A stretch of DNA of 52,310 bases, taken from the NCBI GenBank assembly GCA_018657585.1, contig JABHWX010000111.1, positions 1 to 52,310 of the forward strand, in the 5' to 3' direction. The notes under the pieces were generated by a model. That model saw only the letters and a program-made list of their open reading frames with translations. It was not told the origin of the DNA and ran no database searches. A program made the translations under genes and the position numbers. This document shows, in pieces, positions 27,791 through 36,904 of this stretch (the first letter of the stretch is position 1; each line of letters opens with the position of its first letter). The stretch is from Phycisphaerae bacterium. GTDB taxonomy: Bacteria > Planctomycetota > Phycisphaerae > Phycisphaerales > SM1A02.

Positions 27791-29978
27791 GTCGAGAGCC
27801 ATGCCACCTAGTAAAAACATCGGAACACCAAATAGACCCATGCCCAAAGGGCGAGCGATTGACCCAATCCGCGTATTGCGGAGGTATTGGAAGGGAATCC
27901 CAGTTTGGGGAATTGTTGGCGCAATTGTTGGAACGGGTGCTTTTTTTCTGTTCTCAAGGATTTATCCACTGTATTCAGGCGAAGTCATGTTTGAAATCCG
28001 TGCTGGGTTGGTAGAGGCAACTGAAATCGGCACAACCGAAACTATTAGTGACAAATTAGTTGAACGGGTTGCAGCCACCCAAATCTACTTGATACGCGAC
28101 CGGTCTATTCTTCTAACAGCAATTACTAGTCGTTCCATGGCAGAAACAACATGGATTCAGCAATTCGTTGATCCGGAAACCGATATTGTCCTTGTTGATG
28201 ATGCAGTGGATGAGTTGATTGAAGAGTTGTCTACTCCGGTTAAGCGTGGCACCAATCTTTTTGGTGTGGCATGGTCAGGGCATACCCCAGGTGACGTCCC
28301 AATTATTTTAGGTGCAGTCGCTGAATCGTACCTGAGGCGAACAAAAGAACTTGATGATGAAGGTTTTCGAAATAATGCAAAGTTATTTGAAGATGAAGGA
28401 AGACATATCAAATTCATGTTGCAAGATTTGCTTGATGACTTGCAGGCGTTTATTCAAGCAAAAGGAATCACCACTCTTGACGATACGCGTTTCTCGACAA
28501 CTATGTTTGAAATGCAGAAGTTGACAGAAAATTTAACTGTAACAAAACAAACTTTAATAAGTTTGAACCAAAGCTATCTTCAAATTGCAGCAAAGCTCGA
28601 CGGTACGATGGAACCAACAATGGAAGATCGTCTTGAAGCAGAACGAGACCCAATCATTATTCGCCAAGAGCAAGTATTAGAAGCACTTGAGGCAAACCTT
28701 CGAGCTCATCGCGATCGACTCGACGTCACGCATCCGCAAGTCAAAGACTCTGAAATTACAGTACAGGCCACAAAAGATCAGATAGAGTCAAAAATAGAGA
28801 TAATTATTCGGCGAAATCTGAATGCGCAATTGCGTCAACTTATTTCTTCAAAGGATCAGTTAGAAGTTTCCCTTCAACGCACAGAGCAAGATATTGAAAT
28901 AAAGGATGCCTTGCTTAGAGACCTTGCTGCAAATCAATCTACATTTGAACACATGGAATCAAGCAGAAAACAACTTGAGACACAGCGTGATGAGAATCAA
29001 CGGCTGATTTCAAGTTTGAGATTGATGCAATTGCGTGCTGATGCAAGCCGAATTCGTCAAGCGACTCTTCCTATTGAACCAAGAGAGAAGTCTTTCCCAA
29101 AAATAGAGATGATGCTGGGAGTGGGAATATTTCTTGGTGTAGCCATCTATATTGGTATCGTTTACTTGAGAGAATTGACTGATCAAAAAATTCGCAGCGC
29201 TAGTGATGTATTCATTATTCCAGGGGCAAAGGTTGCGGGTGTATTGCCTGATATCATCGAAGACCCAGCTGGGCTGGAAGACCCAGAACTTGCAGTGCTT
29301 CATAATAGCGAAAGTGTATTTGCTGAATCATGTAGACAGGCCTGGGCAGGCGTTGGCAGATCAATGTCACAGTTGACACACGAATCTCTACTAATTCTTT
29401 CTGCAGCACCAGAAGCGGGCTCAACCACAATAATTGGTAACTTTGCAATTGCAGCGCTAGCAGCAGGGCAATCAGTAGTTGTAGTTGATTGCAACTTTAG
29501 GCGCCCTAATCTTGGTGAAATGTTCGGTCTTGATGATGCATCTCCGGGTGTTGCAGACGCACTTGCAAATAATGGAACGATATCAAGTGTAATCCAAAGC
29601 ACAGAGTCTGGTATTGATGTTATTTCTGCAGGCACCCCAGCTAACCGTCTATACCAACGTCTTGGTAGTGAAAAAATGAAAAGTTGCCTGCAGGAATTGC
29701 GACCTAAGTATGATTTAGTTTTAATCGATGCCCCACCATCAATAGTGGCCGGTGATGCCGTTCTTCTTGCGAACCTTGTTGATGCAATAGTACTTGTTGT
29801 GCATAGTGATCGTGATGAGCGAGGGCTTGTTGCCCGCGTATTGCGTGAACTTGGTGAGTCGCGGGCGGAAGTTCTAGGCGTGATGTTAAATGCAGCAGTT
29901 GGCACAGTTGGTGGGTATTTCCGCAAGAACTACCTCGCAATGGTCTCTTACTCTGAACAGGAAGACAACGAAGAATAA
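27783..29978 (+). CDS. Wzz chain-length determinant / BY-kinase-like protein with degenerate nucleotide-binding motifs
   Basis: Two TM segments flanking coiled coils; C-terminal P-loop-family domain with SAAPEAGSTT (no Walker A Lys), VVVVDCNFRRPNLGEMFGL, YDLVLIDAPPSIVAGDAVLLA. Confidence 0.85.
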   Translation: MSKSRAMPPSKNIGTPNRPMPKGRAIDPIRVLRRYWKGIPVWGIVGAIVGTGAFFLFSRIYPLYSGEVMFEIRAGLVEATEIGTTETISDKLVERVAATQIYLIRDRSILLTAITSRSMAETTWIQQFVDPETDIVLVDDAVDELIEELSTPVKRGTNLFGVAWSGHTPGDVPIILGAVAESYLRRTKELDDEGFRNNAKLFEDEGRHIKFMLQDLLDDLQAFIQAKGITTLDDTRFSTTMFEMQKLTENLTVTKQTLISLNQSYLQIAAKLDGTMEPTMEDRLEAERDPIIIRQEQVLEALEANLRAHRDRLDVTHPQVKDSEITVQATKDQIESKIEIIIRRNLNAQLRQLISSKDQLEVSLQRTEQDIEIKDALLRDLAANQSTFEHMESSRKQLETQRDENQRLISSLRLMQLRADASRIRQATLPIEPREKSFPKIEMMLGVGIFLGVAIYIGIVYLRELTDQKIRSASDVFIIPGAKVAGVLPDIIEDPAGLEDPELAVLHNSESVFAESCRQAWAGVGRSMSQLTHESLLILSAAPEAGSTTIIGNFAIAALAAGQSVVVVDCNFRRPNLGEMFGLDDASPGVADALANNGTISSVIQSTESGIDVISAGTPANRLYQRLGSEKMKSCLQELRPKYDLVLIDAPPSIVAGDAVLLANLVDAIVLVVHSDRDERGLVARVLRELGESRAEVLGVMLNAAVGTVGGYFRKNYLAMVSYSEQEDNEE

Positions 29979-29987
29979 ACATGTACT

Positions 29988-31268
29988 ATGCCCCCTGAGA
30001 TGTCAGAGCCTATTCTTCAGGTGGGATGGTTTCCTTTATTATTGAACTATTGGCCAGTTTTTGTTGTTGCATTTGTAGCCTCACTCGTGTGTACACCAAT
30101 CATGCGAATAGTGGCAACTAAATTTGGTGTAGTTGATTACCCTGACGAGGAAAGAAAAACACACAAACAGGCGACACCATACTTGGGTGGTGTAGCGGTC
30201 TTCATTGCAGTAGTTGCGGGCGTTGTTGTGAGTTATTCCTTCGTCGTAAGCCCGTACTTTCAACCCTTCCCCTTCGTAGTATTGCTTGGAATGACCGCAA
30301 TAGGCATCACTGGGTTAGCAGATGATGTGTTGAATTATTTTGACCCATGGTGGAAGGTTGCTGGGCAACTTGTAGCTGCTGCAGCGATGGCTCAGCAGGG
30401 AGTAGGAACAAGAGTTGCTGAAGGATTTCTGCGAGGCGTATTAGGAATCCCAGAATCCGTATGCAATTTTCCAATCGTCCAAGCGATGGAGTTGATGCCC
30501 GACCCAATTACTTTGACGTATCTAACAGGGCTCATCATCATTGCATTTTTTGTGCTTGGTGCTTGCAATGCAGCGAACCTTATTGATGGTCTCGATGGTT
30601 TACTTTCTGGTGTTGTGGGAGTTACTTGCATAGGATTCATTGCAATTTGTCTTATTCTGGCTACTACTATGACAGCCGAAGACCTTAATAACATTGCGTC
30701 GCATCTTCCAAAAAACATGTTCTTAAACAATAATCAGGGGCAGGGCACCACACTCGTTGGGGCTGATTTAGTCTTGAGCATTTCGGTGCTAGGTGCAGTG
30801 CTTGGTTTTCTTGTTTATAACTTTAATCCTGCTTCGATTTTCCTAGGCGACTCTGGTAGTTTGCTTCTTGGATATCTTTGCATTGTGATGGCATTGATGC
30901 TTGGTGAGATGGGGCAGACATTTATAGTTGTTGCAGGACTTATTGTTTTTGCTTTGCCAATTTTAGACACACTTCTCGCTATTATCCGACGAAAGTTAGC
31001 AGGAAAATCCATGGCTGATCCTGACTCAAACCATATCCACCACATTATTAAGCGTAGGGTTGGAAGTGTGAAGAAGACGGTGTTTATCCTATACGGTGTA
31101 TCCATAGTATTTTGCACGCTAGGAGTTATGCTTGCATGGGCACATATTAGTGATGCCATTCGTGCTTGGGTAATTTATCTTGTTGCGATACTTATCTTTG
31201 GAGGCATCAGTTTGATTTCACTTAGAGCAGCAAAACGGCACGAACGAGATCAAGCAAAAAGCATCTGA
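29988..31268 (+). CDS. wecA: MraY/WecA-family undecaprenyl-phosphate sugar-1-phosphate transferase
   Basis: YPDEERKTHKQATPYLGGVAVF; GLADDVLNYFDPWWK; NLIDGLDGLLSG; IFLGDSGSLLLGYL. Confidence 0.88.
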   Translation: MPPEMSEPILQVGWFPLLLNYWPVFVVAFVASLVCTPIMRIVATKFGVVDYPDEERKTHKQATPYLGGVAVFIAVVAGVVVSYSFVVSPYFQPFPFVVLLGMTAIGITGLADDVLNYFDPWWKVAGQLVAAAAMAQQGVGTRVAEGFLRGVLGIPESVCNFPIVQAMELMPDPITLTYLTGLIIIAFFVLGACNAANLIDGLDGLLSGVVGVTCIGFIAICLILATTMTAEDLNNIASHLPKNMFLNNNQGQGTTLVGADLVLSISVLGAVLGFLVYNFNPASIFLGDSGSLLLGYLCIVMALMLGEMGQTFIVVAGLIVFALPILDTLLAIIRRKLAGKSMADPDSNHIHHIIKRRVGSVKKTVFILYGVSIVFCTLGVMLAWAHISDAIRAWVIYLVAILIFGGISLISLRAAKRHERDQAKSI

Positions 31269-31271
31269 CGA

Positions 31272-31736
31272 ATGAGCCAAAATCAAACAAAATTATTATT
31301 CGTTTGTATGGGTAATATCTGTAGGAGTCCAGCTGCCGAGTGTTTTTTTCGGCTTGCATTACAAGAACAAGGTTGCGAAGAGGATTTCTATATTGAGTCA
31401 GCAGGAACCGGAGGTTGGCATGTAGGGAATGCACCAGATCGCAGGATGAGGCTTGCTGCGCAAAAGCAAGGCCTGCGGATAACCGGTTCTGCTCGACAAA
31501 TTACAGCGGATGATTTGGAAATTTTCAATACTATCATCTGTATGGACAAAGATAATTTGGATGATGTTATTTCAATGGGTGGAAACACAGAAAAAACAAA
31601 ATTGTTATTGCCTTTTATTGGGCATGAATCGATGAAGGAAGTTCCTGATCCATATTATGGCGGTGAAGATGGTTTTGATGAGGTGATAACTCTTATTCGC
31701 GAAGCAACGAAGAAACTCGCCAAAATGCTTGGATGA
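31272..31736 (+). CDS. Low-molecular-weight protein tyrosine phosphatase
   Basis: LFVCMGNICRSPAAE (CX5R loop); VPDPYYGGEDGFDEV. Confidence 0.92.
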   Translation: MSQNQTKLLFVCMGNICRSPAAECFFRLALQEQGCEEDFYIESAGTGGWHVGNAPDRRMRLAAQKQGLRITGSARQITADDLEIFNTIICMDKDNLDDVISMGGNTEKTKLLLPFIGHESMKEVPDPYYGGEDGFDEVITLIREATKKLAKMLG

Positions 31737-31760
31737 TGTATTCGTGTAAAATACTATTGC

Positions 31761-33023
31761 ATGCAAACTCAAACTATAAAAACCAATGCTTGCGGTTCTT
31801 CCTCAGTTGATGCGTCCACAGTGGTGTTGGTAGCGGATGCTTTCACTCAAGAGGGAACCGTCTATTTGACTAATTTAGGATGTGTTGTAGAATATGATCC
31901 ATCACTTCAAGCTGATTGCTTGAGGGAAGCAATAGAAAAAACCAATCCGTCGGTTCTTGTTGTGAGATCAACGAAGGTAACCGAGGAGATGATGGATGCT
32001 TCTGAGCGATTAACATTGATCATTCGTGCGGGTGCTGGATACGACACAATTGATGTTGGTGCAGCATCTGCTCGTGGAATTTCAGTTGCAAATTGCCCCG
32101 GAAAAAATGCAATTGCTGTGGCAGAGCTTGCTTTGGGGCTCATGTTGAATTGCGATCGTAGGATTTCATCTCAGGTAGCAGATTTGCAAAATGGTGTTTG
32201 GAATAAAAAAGAATATTCAAAAGCAAACGGCCTTTTTGGTAGGACAATCGGAATAGTAGGTATGGGTGGGATTGGGCGAGAAGTAATTACTCGTGCAAAT
32301 TCTTTTGGTATGAAAGTAATCGCATGGTCAAGAAGTCTTACTGCAGAGAGAGCGGATGAACTAGGTATAGGATGGTGTGAAAATTTGCAAAATTTAGCAA
32401 AGATGTCTGATATTGTTTCAGTTCATCTAGCATCTAACACAAATACCTCAAAAATATTAAACGCCGACTTCTTCAATGCTATGAAGGACGGTGCTATTTT
32501 TATAAACACTAGTAGGGGCAATGTTGTTGATGAAGACGCGCTTTATGAGGCTGCAGAGGCAAAATCACTTCGAGTAGGGTTGGATGTTTATGAAAACGAG
32601 CCGGGAGCTGGAGATAGCAGTTTTGGCTCTAAAATAGCAAGTGCGCCATTTGTATTTGGAACACATCACGTTGGCGCTTCAACTGAACAAGCGCAAGAAG
32701 CTATTGCTTCAGAAGTTGTAAAGATAGTTTCAGTATTCGTGACAGAGGGCAGGGTGTTCAACTGTGTTAACCTAGTTGCAGTCCCAAACGCGCATGCGTT
32801 GCTCTGTGTTCGACATAAAAATTTGCCGGGGGTTCTAGCACATGTGTTTGATGTACTTAGTATCGCAAATGTAAATGTTGAAGAAATGGAAAACGTGATG
32901 TATTCAGGAAACCATGCGGCATGTTCAAGGATTCAACTTGGTTCAATGCCCAGTTTCAAAGTAATTCAAATGATAAAAGATAATGAAAATATTCTTTCAG
33001 TAACCCTATCAACTAAGAAGTAA
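31761..33023 (+). CDS. serA: D-3-phosphoglycerate dehydrogenase with ACT-like C-terminus
   Basis: VLVVRSTKVTEEMMD; GIVGMGGIGREVITRANSFGMKVIAWSR; INTSRGNVVDEDALYEA; C-terminal LPGVLAHVFDVLSIANVNVEEM. Confidence 0.88.
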   Translation: MQTQTIKTNACGSSSVDASTVVLVADAFTQEGTVYLTNLGCVVEYDPSLQADCLREAIEKTNPSVLVVRSTKVTEEMMDASERLTLIIRAGAGYDTIDVGAASARGISVANCPGKNAIAVAELALGLMLNCDRRISSQVADLQNGVWNKKEYSKANGLFGRTIGIVGMGGIGREVITRANSFGMKVIAWSRSLTAERADELGIGWCENLQNLAKMSDIVSVHLASNTNTSKILNADFFNAMKDGAIFINTSRGNVVDEDALYEAAEAKSLRVGLDVYENEPGAGDSSFGSKIASAPFVFGTHHVGASTEQAQEAIASEVVKIVSVFVTEGRVFNCVNLVAVPNAHALLCVRHKNLPGVLAHVFDVLSIANVNVEEMENVMYSGNHAACSRIQLGSMPSFKVIQMIKDNENILSVTLSTKK

Positions 33024-33036
33024 ACAAAAACTACAG

Positions 33037-34134
33037 ATGGCAATTTCAAACACAACGAACAGAATTCTTAACTTCTCCGCGGGCCCAGCGACTCTTCCTG
33101 AACCCGTACTCCAACAAGCTCAGGTCGATTTGTTGAATATTGGTGGGAGCGGAATAGGGATTTGTGAGCACAGCCACCGTGGTCCAGTTTTTGATCAGGT
33201 AATCAATGATGCCGTGGCAAACTGCCGAACTGTTGGGAATGTTCCAGATGAGTTTGAGATTTTGTTTTTGCAAGGTGGCGCTACATTGCAATTTGCAATG
33301 ATCGCAATGAACTTTCTATTAGATGGAAAGAGTGCTGACTATCTAGACACAGGAGTCTGGACAACCAAGTCGATAGCAGAGGCAAGGAAAATTGGCAATG
33401 TTCACCTTGCTTATGACGGATCACTAACTAATTACGACCACTGTCCAGTAGATACAGAATTAGATTTGCATGAGGATGCCGCGTACTTACACTATTGCTC
33501 AAACAATACTATTTATGGAACTCATTTTACTGCAGTGCCAAAAACAGATTCACCAGTTATTTGTGATATGAGTTCTGACATGTTCTCAAGACCAATTGAC
33601 TGGAGTTCGTTCGATATGGTTTACGCCGGAGCACAGAAAAACCTTGGTCCTTCTGGTGTAGTTCTGGTAATCATTAGAAAAACTATGCTTGAAAAATGCC
33701 CCGATTCTTTGCCACTATTGTTGAATTACAACGCTGTTGCAAAAAAAGGTTCTATGCTCAATACACCGCCAACGTTTGGCATTTATCTGATGGGTGAAGT
33801 ATTTAAGTGGATTTTGGCAGAGGGTGGTTTGCAAGCAATTGAAAAACACAACGTACATAAGGCTGGCATGATTTATCACGCACTTGACTCGTGCGATGGT
33901 TTTTACACTGTTTTTTCTCAAAAACAGAGTCGCTCGTTGATGAACATCTCATTCAAAACACATACTCCAGAATTAGATGCTTTATTGATTGAAGAGGCAA
34001 GTTCAAGAGGAATGTCTGGGCTCAAGGGGCATCGTAATCTAGGTGGATTACGAGCTTCTGTATACAACGCATTTCCAGTTGAAGGATGCGCGGCATTTTC
34101 AGAGTTTCTGCAGACCTTTGCTGCAAACCATTAA
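33037..34134 (+). CDS. serC: Phosphoserine aminotransferase
   Basis: NFSAGPATLPEPVLQQAQ; HRGPVFDQVI; LFLQGGATLQFAMIAMNFL; YAGAQKNLGPSGVVLVII. Confidence 0.93.
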   Translation: MAISNTTNRILNFSAGPATLPEPVLQQAQVDLLNIGGSGIGICEHSHRGPVFDQVINDAVANCRTVGNVPDEFEILFLQGGATLQFAMIAMNFLLDGKSADYLDTGVWTTKSIAEARKIGNVHLAYDGSLTNYDHCPVDTELDLHEDAAYLHYCSNNTIYGTHFTAVPKTDSPVICDMSSDMFSRPIDWSSFDMVYAGAQKNLGPSGVVLVIIRKTMLEKCPDSLPLLLNYNAVAKKGSMLNTPPTFGIYLMGEVFKWILAEGGLQAIEKHNVHKAGMIYHALDSCDGFYTVFSQKQSRSLMNISFKTHTPELDALLIEEASSRGMSGLKGHRNLGGLRASVYNAFPVEGCAAFSEFLQTFAANH

Positions 34135-35366
34135 TCAAGTTCGTGGCTAAATAAACCGCTTCGTAACTTGGGTTCAAACCAAGTTGATTTTGGTGGCATG
34201 ATGAGGTTAGCATCCGCAACGCCGAGTAGTTGTTCTATGGTCGTTGCGTACATTGAAAATGCAATAGCAGCATCTCCCTCGTCAACTCGTAGTTCAAGTT
34301 CATCGGTCCCACGTATTCCACCCACGAAATCCACTCGGGTGTCCCGTCTGGGGTCACTAATGCCAAGAAGTGGAGACAAGACTTTCTGTTGGAGTAGGTC
34401 AACATCTAGCGAGGCAATAGGGTCAGAACTATCGATGTCAGCAAAATCAAATTTGTACCAGCCTGGTTCCTTGCCTAGATAGATACAGCAAGTGCCAGAA
34501 GACTCAGGGTTTGGATTGTTTGTTTTGCTTACTCTTCCAATCCCCTCGAGTTTCGCAAGGAATTCTTCGGTTGAGTTTTCATGTAAATCTAAAACGACTC
34601 TGTTGTATGGCAAAATATGAAGTTGGTTTGCAGGGAACAACACAGTTAGAAACCAGTTGTACTCTTCATTACCATCGTGATTTGTATTTTGTTCTGCAAG
34701 GGTAGCGGCAGCACGAGCAGCGCTTGCACTTCTATGATGTCCGTCTGCAACATACGCAAGTTCAATGGCTTCGCAAGCCTTGAGCAACTGATCTTTACGC
34801 TCAACTCTCCATCCTGTATGTGTTACTCCGTCTTCTGCGACAAAATGGAACATTGGTCGCTTATTCATTTCCTCTTCAACAATGGAGTCAATGGTTGGCT
34901 GTGCTCGATACGTAAGAAAGACAGGTCCGGAGTTTGCGCGAATGCCAAGGACGTGGTTTGTTCTGTCATCTTCTTTTACTTTTCTTGTTTTTTCATGTTT
35001 GCGAATTAGATTATTTTTGTAATCACCAACATGGCAACAGGCAACAAGACCAACTTGGTGATGATTACCCATGCACTGTCTATAAAGGTATAGGGAGGCT
35101 TCACGATCTTTTGTAAGAGCGCCCGATGCAAGGAGAGAAGCGTAATTTGTTGCAGCTTTTTTATATACAGAGGCATCATAGGGTGAGCAATCATCGGGCA
35201 AATCAATTTCTGATCGAACAACTCGTAAGAAGGAATGTTCGTTTTGACCTGCAAGGGCTTTGGCTTCTTTTCGGTTTACAACGTCATAAGGGACGGAGGA
35301 TACTTTTGCCGCATCGCTGTTGGGGGGGTAAACAGCGTTAAATGGATGAATTCGTAGATGTGTCAT
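34131..35366 (-). CDS. DUF1015 family protein
   Basis: MTHLRIHPFNAVYPPN...SSVPYDVVNRKEAKALAGQNEHSFLRVVRSEIDLP; YVADGHHRSASAARAA; 4-bp convergent overlap with serC. Confidence 0.88.
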   Translation of the reverse strand: MTHLRIHPFNAVYPPNSDAAKVSSVPYDVVNRKEAKALAGQNEHSFLRVVRSEIDLPDDCSPYDASVYKKAATNYASLLASGALTKDREASLYLYRQCMGNHHQVGLVACCHVGDYKNNLIRKHEKTRKVKEDDRTNHVLGIRANSGPVFLTYRAQPTIDSIVEEEMNKRPMFHFVAEDGVTHTGWRVERKDQLLKACEAIELAYVADGHHRSASAARAAATLAEQNTNHDGNEEYNWFLTVLFPANQLHILPYNRVVLDLHENSTEEFLAKLEGIGRVSKTNNPNPESSGTCCIYLGKEPGWYKFDFADIDSSDPIASLDVDLLQQKVLSPLLGISDPRRDTRVDFVGGIRGTDELELRVDEGDAAIAFSMYATTIEQLLGVADANLIMPPKSTWFEPKLRSGLFSHELD

Positions 35367-35484
35367 ATTGTAGATTGTAATAAATGAGAACTTAGGAAAG
35401 GAAGTTCGATTAGACAAGCTTGTTATCTTTGTGCAATTTATTTGCCTTCACTTCCCTGCGTTATTGCCCGAATAGGAATATGCG

Positions 35485-35582
35485 ACACGTTTACGCCATC
35501 AGGAAGAGTATGGCGAAGCGTGTAGCAACCCCGCGGCTAGGATGGCAGCGGCACCCCGAGGTTCGAGATCGCTGTGATCTTG
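35485..35582 (+). other. Three consecutive hairpins upstream of the pilin gene; candidate structured 5' leader/ncRNA
   Basis: 14-bp stem with one bulged A (35485-35499/35510-35523); CCGC-GC/GC-GCGG (35531-35551); CGAGATC-GCTGT-GATCTTG (35564-35582). Confidence 0.45.
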
Positions 35583-35649
35583 ATCAGTCACCCAAACCCG
35601 TTGGTAATTAAGCTATGAATGCTAGTTATCAAGTACAGGGAGCATAAGT

Positions 35650-36063
35650 ATGAACACAATCACAACAAACAACAAAACCATTATTCGACGAGGATTTACT
35701 CTGATTGAAATCCTTATCGTAGTCGTCATTTTGGGTATCCTGGCAGCTGTCGTGGTTCCCCAGTTTACAAATGCAGCCGATGACGCAAACGACGCTGCTG
35801 TCCGTACCCAACTTCAGACACTTCGTGGACAAATTGAGCTGTATCGAGCACAACAATCAAGTAGTCCAGACCTTTTGGGTACTGGATGGACAGATATGAT
35901 TGATAACGATTACCTTATGTCCGCACCAAGCAATCCGCTTGCCTCTTCATCCACAATTGCTGGCGCTGCAGCAGCAAATGTAGGCTGGGTATGGCGCGAC
36001 AAAGGAAACGGTACATTTAGTCTTTATGCTTGCGACGCAGCTGGCGCAGAATACAGCGAATAA
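35650..36063 (+). CDS. Type IV pilin / GspG-like major pseudopilin
   Basis: RRGFTLIEILIVVVILGILAAVVVPQFTNAADDA prepilin N-terminus. Confidence 0.92.
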   Translation: MNTITTNNKTIIRRGFTLIEILIVVVILGILAAVVVPQFTNAADDANDAAVRTQLQTLRGQIELYRAQQSSSPDLLGTGWTDMIDNDYLMSAPSNPLASSSTIAGAAAANVGWVWRDKGNGTFSLYACDAAGAEYSE

Positions 36064-36099
36064 CATAAACTCCCTATCCCCTCGGGTAGATAATTCCAA

Positions 36100-36137
36100 G
36101 CGGGACAGTTGATGGAGGTCAACTGTCCTGCTTTTTT
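36100..36137 (+). terminator. Rho-independent terminator downstream of pilin gene
   Basis: GGACAGTTGA-TGGAGG-TCAACTGTCC perfect 10-bp stem, extendable to 13 bp with one G-T, followed by TTTTTT. Confidence 0.9.
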
Positions 36138-36316
36138 ACATCCAATTAATGGGCTCAAAAGCAATGTATTGTCTTTGTTTACAAGATGTTACGCACATTG
36201 ATAGTCCGATAACCAAAACAGTATAAAGAGTTGAATGGCAATTGAATAGATGGGCTTGTGTTGGGTAGGAATTCTACCGATGCAGAGCGGTGCCTTACTA
36301 CGAGAAAGCTGAATAT

Positions 36317-36904
36317 ATGGATCAAAAGCAACAACACGATAGCCATCGCCACCTTTCAGGATGGACGTTTATTGAATTATTAATAACCATTATGATTCTC
36401 GTGGCTTCTGCTAGTGTGATTGTTCCCTACGCTTCTTCCGGTGCTTCAGCTGCTGGCCAATCGGCAACCCGACTTGCAGTGACAGAACTTCTGGCAGCTC
36501 AAATGGACGCCGTGGCTTCTCAAGGGTACCGCAGGATTCATTTTTTTAATGACGGAACGGGGTGGTGTATTGAAGAGCTAGAGAGTGGAAATCTTGCGAG
36601 CGCGTTTGACTTCGCAACGGCATCCTTTGCAGCTGATATCGTTGAGTCACAGGGGCAGAACCAACAATCGATTATGCGTTTTTCTGAAGATTCTCGTTTC
36701 AATTCCATTAGCATTTCAAATATAACGTTTGATGGGGGGAATTCTGAAGTTACATTTGATCCTACGGGGGGTATCGTTGCTCCAGACGGTTCGCCAAGTA
36801 CTGGCGGAAGTTTTGAATTGCACAGTGGAGAATTTCAATGGCAGATTCAATTGGCACCTTTAACAGGCAAATTAACTGTGAATGAATTAGGCGGTGCACC
36901 GTGA
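36317..36904 (+). CDS. Prepilin-type N-terminal domain protein (GspH/FimT-like)
   Basis: SGWTFIELLITIMILVASASVIVPYASSGASAAGQ; non-canonical W at +1 but G-1 and E+5 conserved. Confidence 0.75.
   Translation: MDQKQQHDSHRHLSGWTFIELLITIMILVASASVIVPYASSGASAAGQSATRLAVTELLAAQMDAVASQGYRRIHFFNDGTGWCIEELESGNLASAFDFATASFAADIVESQGQNQQSIMRFSEDSRFNSISISNITFDGGNSEVTFDPTGGIVAPDGSPSTGGSFELHSGEFQWQIQLAPLTGKLTVNELGGAP

Noticed and set aside
29300-29926. 208-aa antisense ORF opposite the Wzz/BY-kinase-like gene
   Set aside because: Low-complexity Ser/Arg/Pro-rich translation antisense to a confident CDS; treated as a shadow ORF.
35521-35600. tRNA-like GGTTCGAGATC segment upstream of the pilin gene
   Set aside because: No acceptor stem, anticodon arm or 5-bp T-stem could be folded around it; it is better explained by the hairpin CGAGATC-GCTGT-GATCTTG.
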